DNA of 64,000 nucleotides from Tenrec ecaudatus (Eukaryota > Chordata > Mammalia > Afrosoricida > Tenrecidae): assembly GCF_050624435.1 (NCBI RefSeq), contig NC_134546.1:44161501-44225500 (forward strand), in the 5' to 3' direction. The notes beneath the pieces are model-generated. The model searched no databases. It was not told the origin of the DNA and worked only from the letters and a program-made list of their open reading frames with translations. Positions 11,579 to 25,257 of this stretch are shown in pieces (the stretch's first letter is position 1; each line of letters starts with the position of its first letter). Position numbers and translations under genes: made by a program.

Positions 11579-13901
11579 GCGTTCTTTCCATCACACCACA
11601 CTGACCGCAAGAAATTTCATGAACTAAAGTATATAGTAATTATTCACTGCTTGTTCTAGTGGAGTTTCCCTTGGATCCTCAGATCATTTCCGTTCATATT
11701 TTCATTGCGACTCTCCTTCATTAGCCAGAGACTGCAACTTTGTTTCAATCTGACTTTATTCTATTAATGGTTCAATTTTCCAACTTGTTATGGCTCCTTT
11801 GAATTCTAAGACTCGTGTCCATATTCTTTATCAGTCCAACTTTAAAGACGTCAGTACACTGTAACCCAGAGATTTTCCATCCCGGGGAGAATGCTGTAGA
11901 ATTGGAATGCCAGTACAATCATAGAATCCAAATAACAGAGTTTATTCCATACACTATCACACGTACACATTAAACTGCTTGGCACACTATTTACGAAGGA
12001 TTATTCATATCATCAATAATTTACAGACACCCAAACCAACCCTTTATCTGGGTTCTATCTAAGCCATTTACTTTGAGGGAGAAAATATTTTTATTATGCT
12101 CCAAAGCATTTTCTAAAACTTTATTCTTTCACAACCATATCTTTTAACCTTGAATTACTTTCTATTTACCTACTTTCACTAGTCTAACTAATCTTGCCAG
12201 AACACCCACTTCAATCCCCAAAATGCATACAAACAAACCCTAAAAGATAGGGTTTAGGTGGTGTTTACCATATTATTTGATTACAGGCACAGCTCTAAGC
12301 AGTTCATGGTTAAATATTGGTCACTGCCTTTCAAGGTAGCCATTCCCACTGACTTTAGTCACAGATCAGAAGACAGACTTAATTGCAGTTCAATAACCTG
12401 ATGGTCACTTTCAGAGTTCAGCAGTGCTTAAACCTAAACAGACTGATTCTAGACATTACATTTTTTAACTACTAAGTTGGACTAATGGATTCCACATTTA
12501 ATAAACTGCACTGAGGCTAAATATAATTTGCATTGCCCATATGGTCATCAAGGAATACGTTCATTACAAGAAAATTGATAGAGTTAACTATGGAAAAATA
12601 ATACCCACTTGCCCAATTATATAGAATCACATAGTCAGAAACATTTTGTTATGCACATCTTTATAGCATCAGAGTTTATACCAATTTTCATATTTATATA
12701 CACACACATATATATGCATGATATATATTAGACTTAATTATGGAGCAAAGGACATTCAAGTTTCTCAGTTACATCTAACCACACTGTCAATAGCATATGA
12801 CCTGGCACACATCCCCTCACTTTTAGAGCTTGTCACAATGCTCCTCTCCGGAGGAGAACGACACGGCAAGAGAGGTACTGCAGAAACTCTCAAGCTACAA
12901 TCTAAGCTGGTATCAGCTCCCCAACAAGCTTCATCGTGTTCAGAGCAATCATTTTCAAACAGTTTCTTCCATAGGAAGGGCTTCTAATTTCTAGGCATGT
13001 AACTGCTGGAGAATACATTAGCTCTTTGCTGGCATGCAGGAAATGCTCGATAAATATTAACAGATGATTGCCAAAGTTATAGATATTATAAATTATACAT
13101 GTGATACACAAATCAAGGTATTTAGGAAGCATAAACTCAAAATAGGATTTTAAATTATATATAAGAACAACGACTGGAAAACGTAACATGGGGGATAAGC
13201 AACTGCAAGCACAGGATACAAAATAGCCCAAGCCTTTCTTGGTAATCAAATATGAGCGTTGGCGCTTTTATTCTTTTCCACAGAATTCATTCTCAATGTG
13301 AATTTCAGTTTTAAATATTAAAGTCACTCAAGCTTGAAGAACAGTGTTTGCACTCCATGCAAGAGAAATATAGGGTAATAATCTTGAATATAAAAGATCG
13401 TTTTAGGGAAGAAACACATCTATGGTAGCATTTAGAGTGAGGTCTAGACTATCAATCAAGAAGCCTCTTACTATTAGTTTGTAAGAGAGCTACCTTGCTG
13501 CAGGGGCTGACAAAAGGGCCCAAAACAGAGAAATGATGCTTTGTCAAGTTGAGAAGATCTGAGAGGTGGCTCCATCCCACTCAGTGAGTCAAGGTCACAT
13601 GACAAATGAGTGGCAAAGACAGAGAGGCCCAAGGGAATGGTATCTGAAGATAAGAGTCTGGAAAGATGGCCGTGGCTTTTTTTTTTTAATACTGCCTCCC
13701 AGTGAGTAGTTTAGCTTTTGTTCAGGGGTAAACTAAACTGCAGGCAAGCCCTGGTTTGGTATAACATGGACAATTCTGAGATTCCCAACAATAACTCTTG
13801 TGTGACTAGACAGAGACCTCAGGTGGGATGCCCCCAAGGCTGTCATTCTGGCTCAGGGCCTCATGGTACCAAGGAACCTTCATGGTTGTAGCATTTTGAT
13901 T

Positions 13902-13904
<3 letters not shown>

Positions 13905-13977
<73 letters not shown>
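13905..13977 (+). repeat. Compound TA/CA microsatellite
   Basis: About 29 TA units running straight into seven or eight CA units. Such compound tracts often arise by CA to TA decay. It lies in otherwise unremarkable intron sequence. Confidence 0.95.
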
Positions 13978-14330
13978 TCTATATCTCAATCACTAGGTAA
14001 GTATTTAAATAGGTTCTGGTCTTCCGAGCCCATTCACCAGCGGGCCGGGCTATAACTGAGGGAAGTGTCTGGGCTCTGTGGAGTTCGTATGATAATGAAT
14101 GATAAATGGTTCTGCAAGGAGAGGTGTTAGGAAAAAAGTGAGCTTCCATGATTAAAAGGATGGCAGGAAAAGTCAGCCAGTCTCTTTGCTGGGAAAATGA
14201 TAAATAGAGAATTTGAGGGTGGGTGATCTTTCTGTCTGTGTTTTTTAATTCTCTTTTTTTCCCTTTCTTTCTTTTTTGCAAAATGTCCAAATGTGTAAGT
14301 GTCTTATTAGAATAATATTCACCTAAATGA

Positions 14331-14401
14331 AACTATCATCTTCCAGGGAAAAGCACAGATGAAAAAACTATCATCTTCCAGGGAAAAAGCATAGATGAAA
14401 A
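14331..14401 (+). repeat. Tandem duplication (35-36 bp unit, two copies)
   Basis: The unit beginning AACTATCATCTTCCAGGG occurs at 14331-14365 and again at 14366-14401, differing by one inserted A and one C/T change. A local tandem duplication. Confidence 0.95.
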
Positions 14402-14677
14402 TATTTTAATTGGAATGAAAGGAGAGTCTGACCTTCCCTTCATGTACATGAATTGCTGCATGCCAAGCTGATTATCTGTTCTGTAAACTTTCACCCAATA
14501 CACAATAAGAAATTAAAAGAAGTTTTAATTATTAAAAAAATCAATCAGAATCATGTTAAGGAAATTCTGCTCTCTGGATATGGAGACATGGTGCTGCAAA
14601 GCGCCACCACCAACCCCCCTCCACACTGCTCTTCCAACAGTCAAATCGTTCAACTAGAGAGCAAAGGGTAGTTGGCT

Positions 14678-14832
14678 GAAAAAACTCACTGCCATTGAGT
14701 TGATGCCAACTCATAGAAACCCTACGGGACAGGGTAGAACTGCCCCGGTGGGTTTCGCAGACTCTTTATTGGAGCAGAAAGTCTCGTACTTCTCCCTTGG
14801 ATATACTGGTGGCTCTCAACTACCACTAGGTT
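14678..14832 (-). mobile_element. AfroSINE
   Basis: One of the best preserved copies: CACTGCCATTGAGTTGATGC, CCCTACGGGACAGGGTAGAA, CTGCCCCGGTGGGTTTCGCA. The right, tRNA-like end is shortened. Confidence 0.85.
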
Positions 14833-16734
14833 ACAAAATGTCAATCCACATTTCAGGGATTTCTTTGGCATTAAGATCTGCATATAACCTAGGTTTCAGT
14901 AAGTAGATATTATTTACAGTCTGCATACCCTGGGAAGTGAGCACAAGGGTGGTTAACCTTGTATGGCCATTTTGGGTTTACTGTCTAGAGCCATATTGGA
15001 ATTTCTCTGGCTCTAATTATATTTAAAAAGGGAAATGAGTCCATAAGGATATTTTTCTCCACCTTTACTTGTAATGGCCCCAATGTGGATATAAAAGGTT
15101 GTAAGAAAACATTTAAACTATATGATTATGTTTGCTGTGAATTGAAAGTAGTCGTGATTTCTTTAAATGTGCAAGCTTCCTCTGTACTGCCTTTATTCAA
15201 GTCTGTGCATGGCGAAAATTTCCCAAGGAAAACAGATTGAAAGTAGTTAACAGCTAAACATGATTAAGTTTAATTTAGAATGATATAAATGACATTTTGA
15301 AAGTCAACATATAATTTTCTTAAAATGTGGATCACTTTGACACTTATATGTACTTATATTTTATAATGCCATTTAGATTTCTGTATTTTTTAGATGAGGG
15401 AAAAAATTAAAAGAGAAAGCTACATAAATTTTTTTTCTGGAAAAATCAAGTATAATCAAGAAAACAGAAAGCTGGGTCAAATTTAATAGTGATCCAAGGA
15501 GGACAGATCAAAAATTATTTTTCTGGCTTATTGGAATTATGTATGTTTTTTCCATTTCTTCTGTAATTTATCTTGTCTATTAACTACAGTGCTATCATTT
15601 AAAACCAATCATAAATAAAATAAAAGCAATCATAGTAATAATATCAATGTATTTATTAAGATAGCAATATTAATATCTAATGAACTATAACTCACTAATA
15701 CAAATACATACAAGCAAAGCAGTAAAGTCTTCATAAATTTCAGCTGTATTTGAATATTCTCATTCCAAATAAGAGAACTCACGTACTAATTAGAATGTCA
15801 CTGCAAATAGGGTGTTGAAATGTAGGCATCCTTTCCTCTGTGACATCCAAAGAAACACCTCCAACTTCATACGCACCTTTACATTAATGGGAATGCTAAA
15901 AGGATTTGCATTCAGTTTCTCACAAATCCTATTGTTTTAAGATATCAGAGATAATGCATCACATTTATCCCTTATCATGGTTGATTGGATAGGATTTCAC
16001 AAAAGAACTTTGGCCTTACACAGCGTATAAGAATGCTATTAAGTATGTGAGTGCCTCAGGAGATGCGTGGACAGTGTTTAGAATGTACCTGCTATATATT
16101 TAAGTGCTCCATTAATAAATTATTAAACTATTATTAGAAAATATACCTATAGTAAAGAAGTATTGATGATCAAAATGTATGTCCATAAACTGCACATAAA
16201 AGAATATTAAGTGCTTGCAAGGTTTTGTAGTGATGCATACACTCACCAAATAATGTAAGTCCTTTCAAATCAGAGAACAAATTGGCACAGAGTGTACAGT
16301 TTCAATTCATCAAATATCTGTAAGTTACTACGAATGAATTAAAGAAAGGCATTTAGCCCAGAGTGAAGGAAAGGTCTCAGACTTTAGTACAAATTCACAA
16401 TTTCATTAAAAATTACTTTAATTAATTACTATTTGGGCTTATGAGTAATGACAAGATTGTCCTGACAGTTTTACTATGATATCAAGTCTTTGTGAAAACA
16501 GCTACAGTAGACTTAAATTGAAGCAGCATGTGTTCTCCAGAGTCCTGACTTGAAGACTCAACGCTTTCTCAAGAAGCCGGTGAAATGGATGCATTCCGTC
16601 TCTGGCATTTTCTTTCATGCGATGTGTTCATGGTGAGCAAGAGTTACAGAAGGAATAGACCCACACACGAGTCAATAAAACCTCATTAACCTGTTGCTTT
16701 ACCTATATCGGTCAATTACCATCACTCTCACTTG
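14833..16734. other. Intron sequence without genes
   Basis: Very AT-rich, no genes and no recognised repeat. Confidence 0.5.
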
Positions 16735-16862
16735 TTCATTAATATAGTCAATAAATATTTATTAATTTTTGACTATGCGCTGTACACCACGGATATTCCA
16801 ATAGATGTTGGGTAGGTATGATACCCATCCTTTCTGCATTGACAGGTTAGAAGAAAGATGAT
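16735..16862 (+). mobile_element. L2/MIR-type 3' fragment
   Basis: GTCAATAAATATTTATTAAT, TGACTATGCGCTGTACACC and GATACCCATCCTTTCTGCAT follow the L2/MIR 3' end (the INsertion of conserved 'cycle of growth' phrase ending in a stem block). Short and old. Confidence 0.45.
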
Positions 16863-16889
16863 TATGAAGAAGTATGTTTACATGCCACT

Positions 16890-17023
16890 ACTTGTCTGTC
16901 AGTGTGGAATTATGCACGTGGCTGCAACAATGGGCTCAAGAATAGGAACAATTATGCAGCCAGTGCAGGACCGAGCTTACAGCCACTATGGGTTGGAATC
17001 CACTCAATGGCACCTAATAGCAA
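16890..17023 (+). mobile_element. RTE1-type LINE, 3' end fragment
   Basis: The plus strand shows GTGGCTGCAACAATGGGCTC, GTGCAGGACCGAG, CTATGGGTTGGAATC and CAATGGCACCTAATAG, the standard 3' end of the element. It is short, and its 5' end is truncated. Confidence 0.75.
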
Positions 17024-17789
17024 TGTTTATATCAGGGAGGAGGTGGATGAAGAAGGAAACAAAGCAGTACTTCTGGGTGTGTTCTATGTGTACAGTACAA
17101 CTAAGCACTCCTTACCCAGAGTTTCTTCTCACAGGAAATGGCCTCTCCATTCATACAAACCCATGTTCCCATAAGTCAGTGATTCTACCCTTTGGACACT
17201 GGAACTAGGTAGGAGGCTCCAGAAGCAGATACTTGCACTTTATCTTGGATTATAGCCTATAGCATAAAAGTTTCTATTGCCAACAGTGCACAGTGAGTGG
17301 TGTGTTGAGTAATCTTTAACGGAGGTCAATAAGTCACGGAAATTTTGGAATTTATAATCCAGATACTTGGCTCAATATTTTGCAGTAAGTTTTTACTCCC
17401 CTCTTATGTCCTTGATCTACAGTACAATTTGTAATCAAATTCTAAGACCTTTGTTTTCACTATATGTCAAAGAACTCAGACTGTGGATTACCCTTCAACA
17501 CAGAGAAAATCAGACTCCTCCCAAATAAACCAGTTATCAACATCATGATAAAGAGAAAAAAAGATAAATATCGTGAAGCAGCAGTCGAAATTCACTCTAA
17601 GTATTGTATTGGGGAAATCTGCTGAAAATACCTTTTAAAGTGTTAAGAAGCAAAAATATTGCTTAAGGTTCTAAGTGTGCCTAAACTAACTCAGTATTTT
17701 CAGTTCCATCCTATGCATGAAAAAGCTAAACAATGAGTAAAGTACAAAGAGAAGTAATGCCTTTAAATTATGAGGGTTGTAAAAAGGTG

Positions 17790-18050
17790 GAACATGCTAT
17801 GAATTGCCTAAGAATAAACATATCAGAAATGGTATAGTCTGAATGCTACTTAGAGCAAGATTGGCGAGACTACATCTTGTGTCTTCAAGAGACTATTCTC
17901 TATAAAGGACATTGTGCTTGGTAAAAGGTCAGCCAATGAGTACTGATAGGCTGAAACATAGCAAACTGTTCAGACTATGGGGCTGGACCAAGCAGTGTTT
18001 CTACTGCCCATAAGGTTGCCAGGATTTGCCATAGACATCGGAGGCTAAAG
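17790..18050 (+). mobile_element. Diverged RTE-related 3' fragment
   Basis: The order of motifs (GACTACATCTTGTGTCTT, AGGACATTGTGCTTGGTAAA, then GGGCTGGACCAAGCAGTG and AAGGTTGCCAGGA) parallels the 3' end of RTE elements but matches RTE1 poorly. It may be an older or different RTE subfamily. Confidence 0.4.
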
Positions 18051-18249
18051 AGCAGGAAACTAAGGTGAAATTTTCAGTTCCTTTCTCCTTCCAGTTTTCT
18101 TCTTTTTAGTCTTCACCACTTTCTGAAATCACATTAGACTATAGACTGGGGTTCTAGTTCATAAAAGAACAAGTGTATACCAAACAGCATGTGTTTAAAC
18201 ATGCCTTTGTGATGAGCGGGTGGCTGCAGACAAGTTCTCTCAATACACT

Positions 18250-19160
18250 TATCGCACTACCATTAAGGTGCCTTCAGAAAAATAATCCAATACAAACTGG
18301 CTTCCAAAAGAGATGTGCTTGAACAATTCATCAAGGCAGAGAGGTCATCTAAAAAGTTATTTTGCCTGGTTTTTCAAGATTACCAAGGAGTAATCTTGAT
18401 AGATTTCCAAAATGCCACAGGATGATCACAGAAGCAGACTGTAAATAACTTTTAAGAAAAAAATGGAAAACTGCGTTGGTGAGAATTGGCCAGAAAAGTT
18501 GCACCAAGTAATTACCCACCAACTGCCCCATGGAAGAAAAGCTCCGACAATCGACATCCGATAGAGATGATCGCCTAGAAAACCCAATGTGTTAATAGGC
18601 AATTTAAAGAAACAAATACAGAGAAACTCATATGTATAAGAGAGTTTTATATAAAAGGTTAGGTGCATATCAAGAAAACATCCCAACCTAGTGCTGCCCA
18701 AACCAAGTCCAACATTAACCCATATGTCCGACATCAATCCACAAAGTCCTCCTCCATCTCACAAAAAACATGCAATGATACCAACTGCAGGAGGAAAACC
18801 AAGTCAGTGAACCTGTAAACATCTCAGCGTTGGCAGGGGCTCCACGTGGCTGCTCCAGTACCCAGGGCTGCATCGGGGTAGTTCCATGCAGTTTCTCCTC
18901 AGGGATGTCTTACAGGAAGTGAGTCTTGCCAGCTGAAGCAAGGAACTGACTAAGGCAGCTGCACCCTATTCCGACCATCAGAAAGCAAGAGACCCAAGAA
19001 CTAGAAAGGCGAGGCTCACTGAACCATTTATCTCTCTGCCCTTCAATTAAACCACCTGTGTTTATCAGCCTGGCATAATAAACATTAACTAGCTCGCCCA
19101 ATGAGGGAAGTTCTACTCTGTCCTATAGCATGGTTGTAAGTTATAACTGACACAAGGCTA
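18250..19160. repeat. Probable unclassified repeat, about 0.9 kb
   Basis: This stretch is less AT-rich than its surroundings and has no plausible long frame. It contains phrases such as GGCCAGAAAAGTTGCACCAA, TTTTATATAAAAGGTTAGG and GTCCTCCTCCATCTCAC that I associate with an afrotherian interspersed repeat. I cannot name it, and the ends are not defined. Confidence 0.35.
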
Positions 19161-21123
19161 CACCTGACAATATCCACAAAATCAGGCCTTTGTTGTTTTT
19201 GTATTTTTTTTCATAACTACACTTCTAGGACCTACGACAGTCTCCCACCCCCAAAGAAATATGAAAATACTTTTTGGAAAAATGAATCATTTCATTTATT
19301 TCCTACATTTACTGAAGTCGATGTATAGTTTATAGATAAAAGCAAGTAAAAGAGGGCATGCAACCAGTTTTTGAAACAAGATAAAAGGATTCAAAAATTG
19401 AGGTTCTGTGCTTGAAGATTGAGTAAGGTAAGAAAAACATAATGGAGAAAAGGAGTTTGGTTTTTTTCATGCCTCGAGGTTTAAAATTTCTATTCTATTT
19501 TATGAAAACATTGATACCTTAATTCTGTAAGCTTGATTCTCTTAATTTCCACTCAAACTTAACCACAGTTTAAAAAAAATGGGCATTGTTTACAACAAAT
19601 GAGAAGCAACAGAAAACATTTAGTGGCCACAACTTAATTGCACTTCTATTTATATGTCTCCAAGTCAGAAGCAAGCCTTGCTTCAGCTACATCTGAGACC
19701 AAGCATCTATTGTAATTTGAAAGGAGGGCAGTAAGCATGCAAGTTGGAACTTGCAAGGATGCCAGTGTTTTCAGCCAGGAGAACAGGGGAAATGAGATGA
19801 GGGCTAAAGAGGATTACACTGTATTCCTTGAATTTGAATGGGCTTGTGCTTTGTTTTAGCATATCTTCAGGCTTGAATGAATGCTTTGTATACCACACAG
19901 AGCAAAGCTCAAGTCAAGTTTACTGCCACCATATGGCTCCAACCCACAAATGCACAATAGTAGGTTAATTGAGAAAAAGAAAAACCAAAAATTAGATCCA
20001 TTGTTTTCCTCGAAAAGGCAATTGTGTTGCTGGGACAAACCGAGATACAGTTCAAATACAAGGCAGCAAAGAAAATGAAACTTAGAGCATCAATTTTTTG
20101 GTTCCTTTCCAAAACAGCAATTTAATAAAGAGCATCTACAAATTGTTTATTTGAAAACTTAATTTCATGATTGCACTATACTTAAAATTACTTAAATTAT
20201 AAAGCAAATCCACACATTTATTAAAATTATAATAAATATATCACCTAGGTTTTGATCTCCTACAGTGTTGCTCCCTGCTCCCTAAAGTTAAAGTGCCGAG
20301 CTCCCTGCTCCCTAAAGTTAAAAAATGAAGGCTATATTTTTATTTCCTCTGATAATTTCAAATACAGCATTTGAAACTGGTTTGATTTGTTCTGATAAAA
20401 TGTGGATGTAGCCAACATTATAACATAGAGCCCTCCCTTATTTGTGCTATTGTTTAATATGGGTGGCAGTTTTCTTTCATTATGCATAAGGAAATATAAA
20501 GCTTTCTATTTAGTTACAGTTCCTAAACGTTGGCTGATACAGCACACTAAATCTTTATAGCACAATCAGAAGCCCTATTAAAATGCAGTGTTTCTAGGTA
20601 CGTACTTCTTTCATCGACTGACATGATTTCCTAGAAAATAGAATCTTAATCCATATTGTGAAAGCTTTGATTTATTTGCTATCGTCCACCATTGCTTCTG
20701 TATTCTACAATACAAAGTAAGAGACTCATAAAATGATGGATTTGTTAAAACAACTTACCAAGAGGGAAAAAACAAACAAATTTGTTTTCTCATACATATA
20801 CTGAGCTTTGTTATGAGTTTGGAAATATCTTCCATTTACTTAGAAAAGGTGGTACCCAATCAAGCCAGACAAAGCAAAAGATTCTTCCACCAAAGGAGAC
20901 ACATCATCAGAAGTCTTACATCATATGCATAAGATGATATGATGCAACGTTTAAAAAGCTATTTTCTTCACTATAGAATGATGAAAATCAGAGTGGGTGT
21001 GTACTTCAGCTTGGGCTCTGAAACTCAGTACTTTTGTGACTTGGACAATGATTTTCGCTGCCTCAGTTTGTTCTCTCTAGAAAGAGTGGCAGCTGATACT
21101 CTTCATAGTCTCTTCTCAAAACT
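19161..21123. other. Intron sequence without genes
   Basis: AT-rich; only the 23-bp direct repeat stands out. Confidence 0.5.
20270..20322 (+). repeat. Short direct repeat (23-bp unit, two copies)
   Basis: An identical 23-base unit beginning GCTCCCTGCTCCCTAAAG occurs at 20270-20292 and 20300-20322, with seven bases between (30-base period). It is probably a slippage duplication. Confidence 0.95.
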
Positions 21124-21300
21124 CACTGCTGTCTAGCCGGTTCTGACTCACAGCGACCTGATAGGGCAGAGGAGATGCGCCCGTGTGGGCTTCTGAAGCA
21201 GTAGCTATTTACAGGAGCAGAATCTCATCCTTCACAAGCTGAATGGTTGGTCTTGAGAGCGGCAGACCTTGTGCGATCTAACACGTATGGCACCAGAGCT
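21124..21300 (-). mobile_element. AfroSINE
   Basis: Antisense copy with GGTTCTGACTCACAGCGACC, then GATAGGGCAGAGGAGATGC and a typical right end at GGCACCAGAGCTC. Confidence 0.75.
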
Positions 21301-21964
21301 CAGATTCTGTTGACTTGAATAATTTCAAAGACGGTTTCATTTCTCGATCAATTGGTCTTGACTGTATGACATATCTATCATCAAGACAAGTCATAACAGT
21401 AGACTCTCCCCGATTAAGGAACTGGTAAATTTAATGACATATCTGACAAAGAAAGAGGAGGGGGGTTACTACTCCTAACCAGGAGTTGCTAAAAAGCTAC
21501 TCATTTGAATATATGCAGCTAAAATAAAGTGACACAAACCAACAAATATCAGGGTTTTGAAAGAATAATGAAGTCCTGAACAATTATGATATATCAAAGA
21601 AGTAAAGTCATCAGTTATTATCCACACCTAAGTTATTTGAGATTTATTTGTAGCTGAATACATTTATTTAACATGCAGAGTAGTAAAAACAGAATTACAA
21701 AGCATTGACAACCAAGAGTATTGTTTCAGGTCATTTCACACATGATCATGTGAAATTGTCATGTATTCCAAAAACAAGAAAATTGTCATGTATTTGTATT
21801 TCAAAATAAGACAAAAACATATTAGGGATTTTCCTTGGATCATCCTTTCCAAAATTTATCACATTGAATTATCAAGGTATACTATTTTAAAAACTAATAT
21901 ATTTAAATTTTACTGCCTACAGGATTTGACATATACTGCAATGCACAGAAGTAATTCTTATTAG

Positions 21965-22830
21965 CGGGGACGGAGGGGCAGGGGAGCGGAGCTGGATTGT
22001 GCAAAAAATGCACAAAATGTGGCAAAGGACTTAGATGATGTCCTACTATCAGAAAAGATACTAACTGGGGTCTTAAAGGCTTGTCTCCAAATAAGTAGCC
22101 ATCTACCGTAAGTGAAATGTCAACTAGGCCCACATGGAGGAAGGATACCATCATCATCAGTCACTGAAGGATTGGAATCCATATAACCTGAAGTCGAAGG
22201 AGGGATCAGTATCATGGCCTAAAGTGTGAGAATCCGATGTGCAGATGGTAATGGCTGACAGAAGGAGTTCAAGATTCACTGGTGGAACTACATAGGAAAT
22301 AATCCCCTGGAGAAGTCCCCCTATCTAGGGCTGGGGGATGGGAGGAAAGTGGTCACTGAAAAGACTGTACCGCGAAGCAAGGGCATGGGTCTGACTCAAA
22401 CAGTTATAACTTCGTCGGCAGATACCGCCCTGTGAAGCTGGACCTGATCTGGTTCCCAAGACTTTCTGTATTTTTGGTTTGTATGGTTCTGTTTGGTTTT
22501 TGTTTGTTCATCTTGGAGTGCATCTCAGAGGTGTTATGTCAATGGAGGTCACCTCTCGTGTTATGTACTTTTCTATCTTTAGGTGTATGAAACCAAGGAT
22601 TAATGAGCCTATAGGGGAAGGTAGTAGCATGGGGGTTTCGGGAGGAGGGGATACAGGTGTGGTGCAGGGATAGAGGGAAGACAATGTCAAGGAGTCCATG
22701 TAGAAAAGAATTGTTTGGATGCTGATGGTCGTAGCAACTGAACAGTCTGCTTGACGTGATTGAATAATGGAATGATATGATATATGTATTGAATCCCAAC
22801 TAATTAAAACAAATCAACAAGATAAGCTAC
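21965..22830 (+). mobile_element. L1 3' UTR-like fragment (sense)
   Basis: The block GGGGTCTTAAAGGCTTG, then GCCATCTACCG and GCCCACATGGAGGAAGG, follows the afrotherian L1 3' UTR as I remember it. The later part, with GATGCTGATGGTCGTAGCAA and CAGTCTGCTTGACGTGATTG, fits a different 3' terminus. No coding sequence. The subfamily is uncertain. Confidence 0.55.
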
Positions 22831-23934
22831 ATATATTGCATTTGTCCTTTTGGGTTCTGAGCTATCCAATACAAGGAACAAAATGGTTGATATTATGCAC
22901 AATAGTATCCACATCTCTTTCTATCTGAAGGAAGGAAGTTGAAAAAATAGTTGAGTAATCCTCTTTCTAACCATTATCAAACAGGAAGTGAGTTATAGAG
23001 AAGAAACACCGTCACTACTCAGACGTTTCAGCTAGGGAATAAAGAGGTGATAGCTGTTGTCTGTTCTCTGCTGATCATTTCCACAGCCATCTTTCTAACC
23101 CATTACAGCTCTTTTTTCACAGGCCTGCTAAAAACCAATTTTAATAATCCTTTCTTCAGATCGTGTCTTCAATCTTTATCCTGTATAGACTTTCGTATTT
23201 TGGTTTTTTAAAGAAAACATCTAAGAAATAATCATTTATCCAGTTTCCAAGAGTTGAGGCAAGAACCTAGCGAGGCGCTTGGCTAACTCTTCCACAGATG
23301 GTGGGCATTCATCAGGCAAGCTCTCCCGGAAGCACCTGCTGTAGACAAAGCCGTGGGCAGGTAAGCCAGACAGTGTAAATAAACAGACTCTGAGTGAGAA
23401 AACAAAGAAGAGAGAGCCCAAAAGAGACAAAACAATCACTAAGTCAATGTTATTTTCAATAAGCATTTGTTGAAAAACGCTTGTGGGATATGCAGTTCTG
23501 CAGCTTCTTCCACCCACCCAACCTACAAGTTTATATGCACATCAATACTTTAGTGAGCAGTGGTTTAAAACCCCTGACGCAGGGGTCACGGCTCATCCAC
23601 CTAAAGGAGCACATCTTTAATTCCAAAATACTCGCAAGTTTTAATTTGCAATGCAGTGTATTATTTAATGTGTCTCTTTTAGCCATATTTTATATTCCTC
23701 CCACAAAACAACTCTCTCTTCATGGATATGAATAAGAGAAAGTAGGGGGAAGATATGACAGAACTTTGCCGTGAGTGACTATTAACAAGTTCAACTGTAA
23801 GTGTCATCTTGCTGGGTATAATGCGTCATCTCAGAAGTAGAATGACAGGGCTTCACCACCAGCAAGAGAGAAGAGCCAAGAGTGGTTCCTTTGGAAGCCA
23901 AGCACCCTGCACTTTGAACCTTCCTAGGCCAGTC
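22831..23934. other. Intron sequence without genes
   Basis: The minus frame at 23236-23440 has a protein-like end (ECPPSVEELAKRLARFLPQL), but there is no start, splice or homology evidence. Otherwise unremarkable. Confidence 0.45.
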
Positions 23935-24815
23935 TAAGATCATGAAAGGTTTGTGTCAGGGTTGTATCCTCTCACCATGCTTACTCAATTTGTAGGCTGA
24001 GCAAATCATCAGAGAAGTTGGAATAATCTGAAGAAGATCGTGGCATCGGTATTGGAGGAAGGCTTATTAACAGCCAGACATACACAGATGGCATAACTTT
24101 AATTGCTGAAAATGAGGAGCATTTCAAGAACTTGCTGATGAATACCAAGGATTGTAGCCTTCAGTATAGATTGCAACTCAATGTAAAGACAATCCAAACC
24201 CTCGCAAGTGGGTCATAGTGAGCTGAGACGAGACTGAAGGTGTCAAGGATTTCACCTTGCTGGAATCCACAATCTGTGCTCATGGGAGCAGAAGAAAACG
24301 ATTTGGTTTCCTAGGCCAATGCATTGCATTGGGTAAACCTGCTGCACGAGCCCTCTCAAAAATGTTGAAAAGAAAATATGTTACATTGAAGATTAAGCTC
24401 CATCTGTCCCAAGCCATGTTATTTTCAACATGTGGAAGTTGTACATTGACTAGGGAAGACGAAATAAAATCAGGGCATTTGATCTATGATTTTAGTGAAT
24501 ATGGAAAATGCCTTAATCTGCCAAATGAATAAACATCTGTCCAGTGCAATTGGAATGCTCCTTAGACGCAAAGATGGAGAGACTGTTCTCAGGATAGCTC
24601 CACCTCGGGAGGACAGCTTGCTGGTATAGTGGAGGGGCAGTAAAAAAGAAGATGATCCCCCAAGAAAGGAATTGACAGTTGCTGAATTCAGCCATAAGAC
24701 CAACCATAAGGAGGGCACAGGACTGGGTGGGTGGTGTTTCTTTCTGATGTCTATACTGTTCCTATGAGATGGAATGGGCTTGACTGCACCAAACATCAAC
24801 CACATCCCAATTATT
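23935..24815 (+). mobile_element. RTE1-type LINE fragment (RT to 3' region)
   Basis: The plus strand resembles the second half of the RTE1 coding region, starting just before the block GGTTGTATCCTCTCACCATG and including the decayed active site TACACAGATGGCATAAC (YTDG for YADD). It stops before the canonical 3' terminus. Both ends are truncated and many stops are present. Part of 24257-24532 stays open by chance. Confidence 0.8.
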
Positions 24816-25257
24816 GCTAAATGTTGCCTCCTCTCCCAACATTTAACCTGTATCCTTTGTAAGGTTTCTAGATATAGTGAAAACTGACACTCTTCAGAAC
24901 ATGCATCGATCTATTGCTAATTAAAGTTATTTAGTCTAAGAATGTTTGGCTTTGTCTCATGTGGATCTACAGTTAGGTTGTTTCATTATCCCCTGCTCTC
25001 ATTCATTTCTAATTTTGCTTTTTATTCATGACATGCCACTCTAGTCATAATGAGCTTTTAGAATATTAATATTATAACATATCCTTATACTTTCATCACA
25101 TAAACACTACACAATTTACCATAGATTACATGAGATACTATGCAGCTCAACACATAGCCCACTAAGCAACCACAGCTTTTTCAGGCAGTATTGGGTTCTA
25201 TAAACAGAGGGGACTGACTGTTGGTAATTTGTATTTGATTCCAATGGGCCTATGTGA

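Larger units (their letters stand above)
11579..14677. other. Intron sequence without genes
   Basis: Holds the TA/CA microsatellite and the 35-bp duplication. GGAAATGCTCGATAAATATT at about 13029 looks like a MIR tail. Otherwise nothing recognised. Confidence 0.5.

Noticed and set aside
13905-13977. TA/CA tract as a replication origin or regulatory element
   Set aside because: It is an ordinary compound microsatellite with no other supporting signal.
23236-23517. Minus frame with a protein-like end (VEELAKRLARFLPQLLE)
   Set aside because: No recognised homologue, no splice sites at suitable positions, and a hydrophobic chance-like beginning. Not enough to call a gene.
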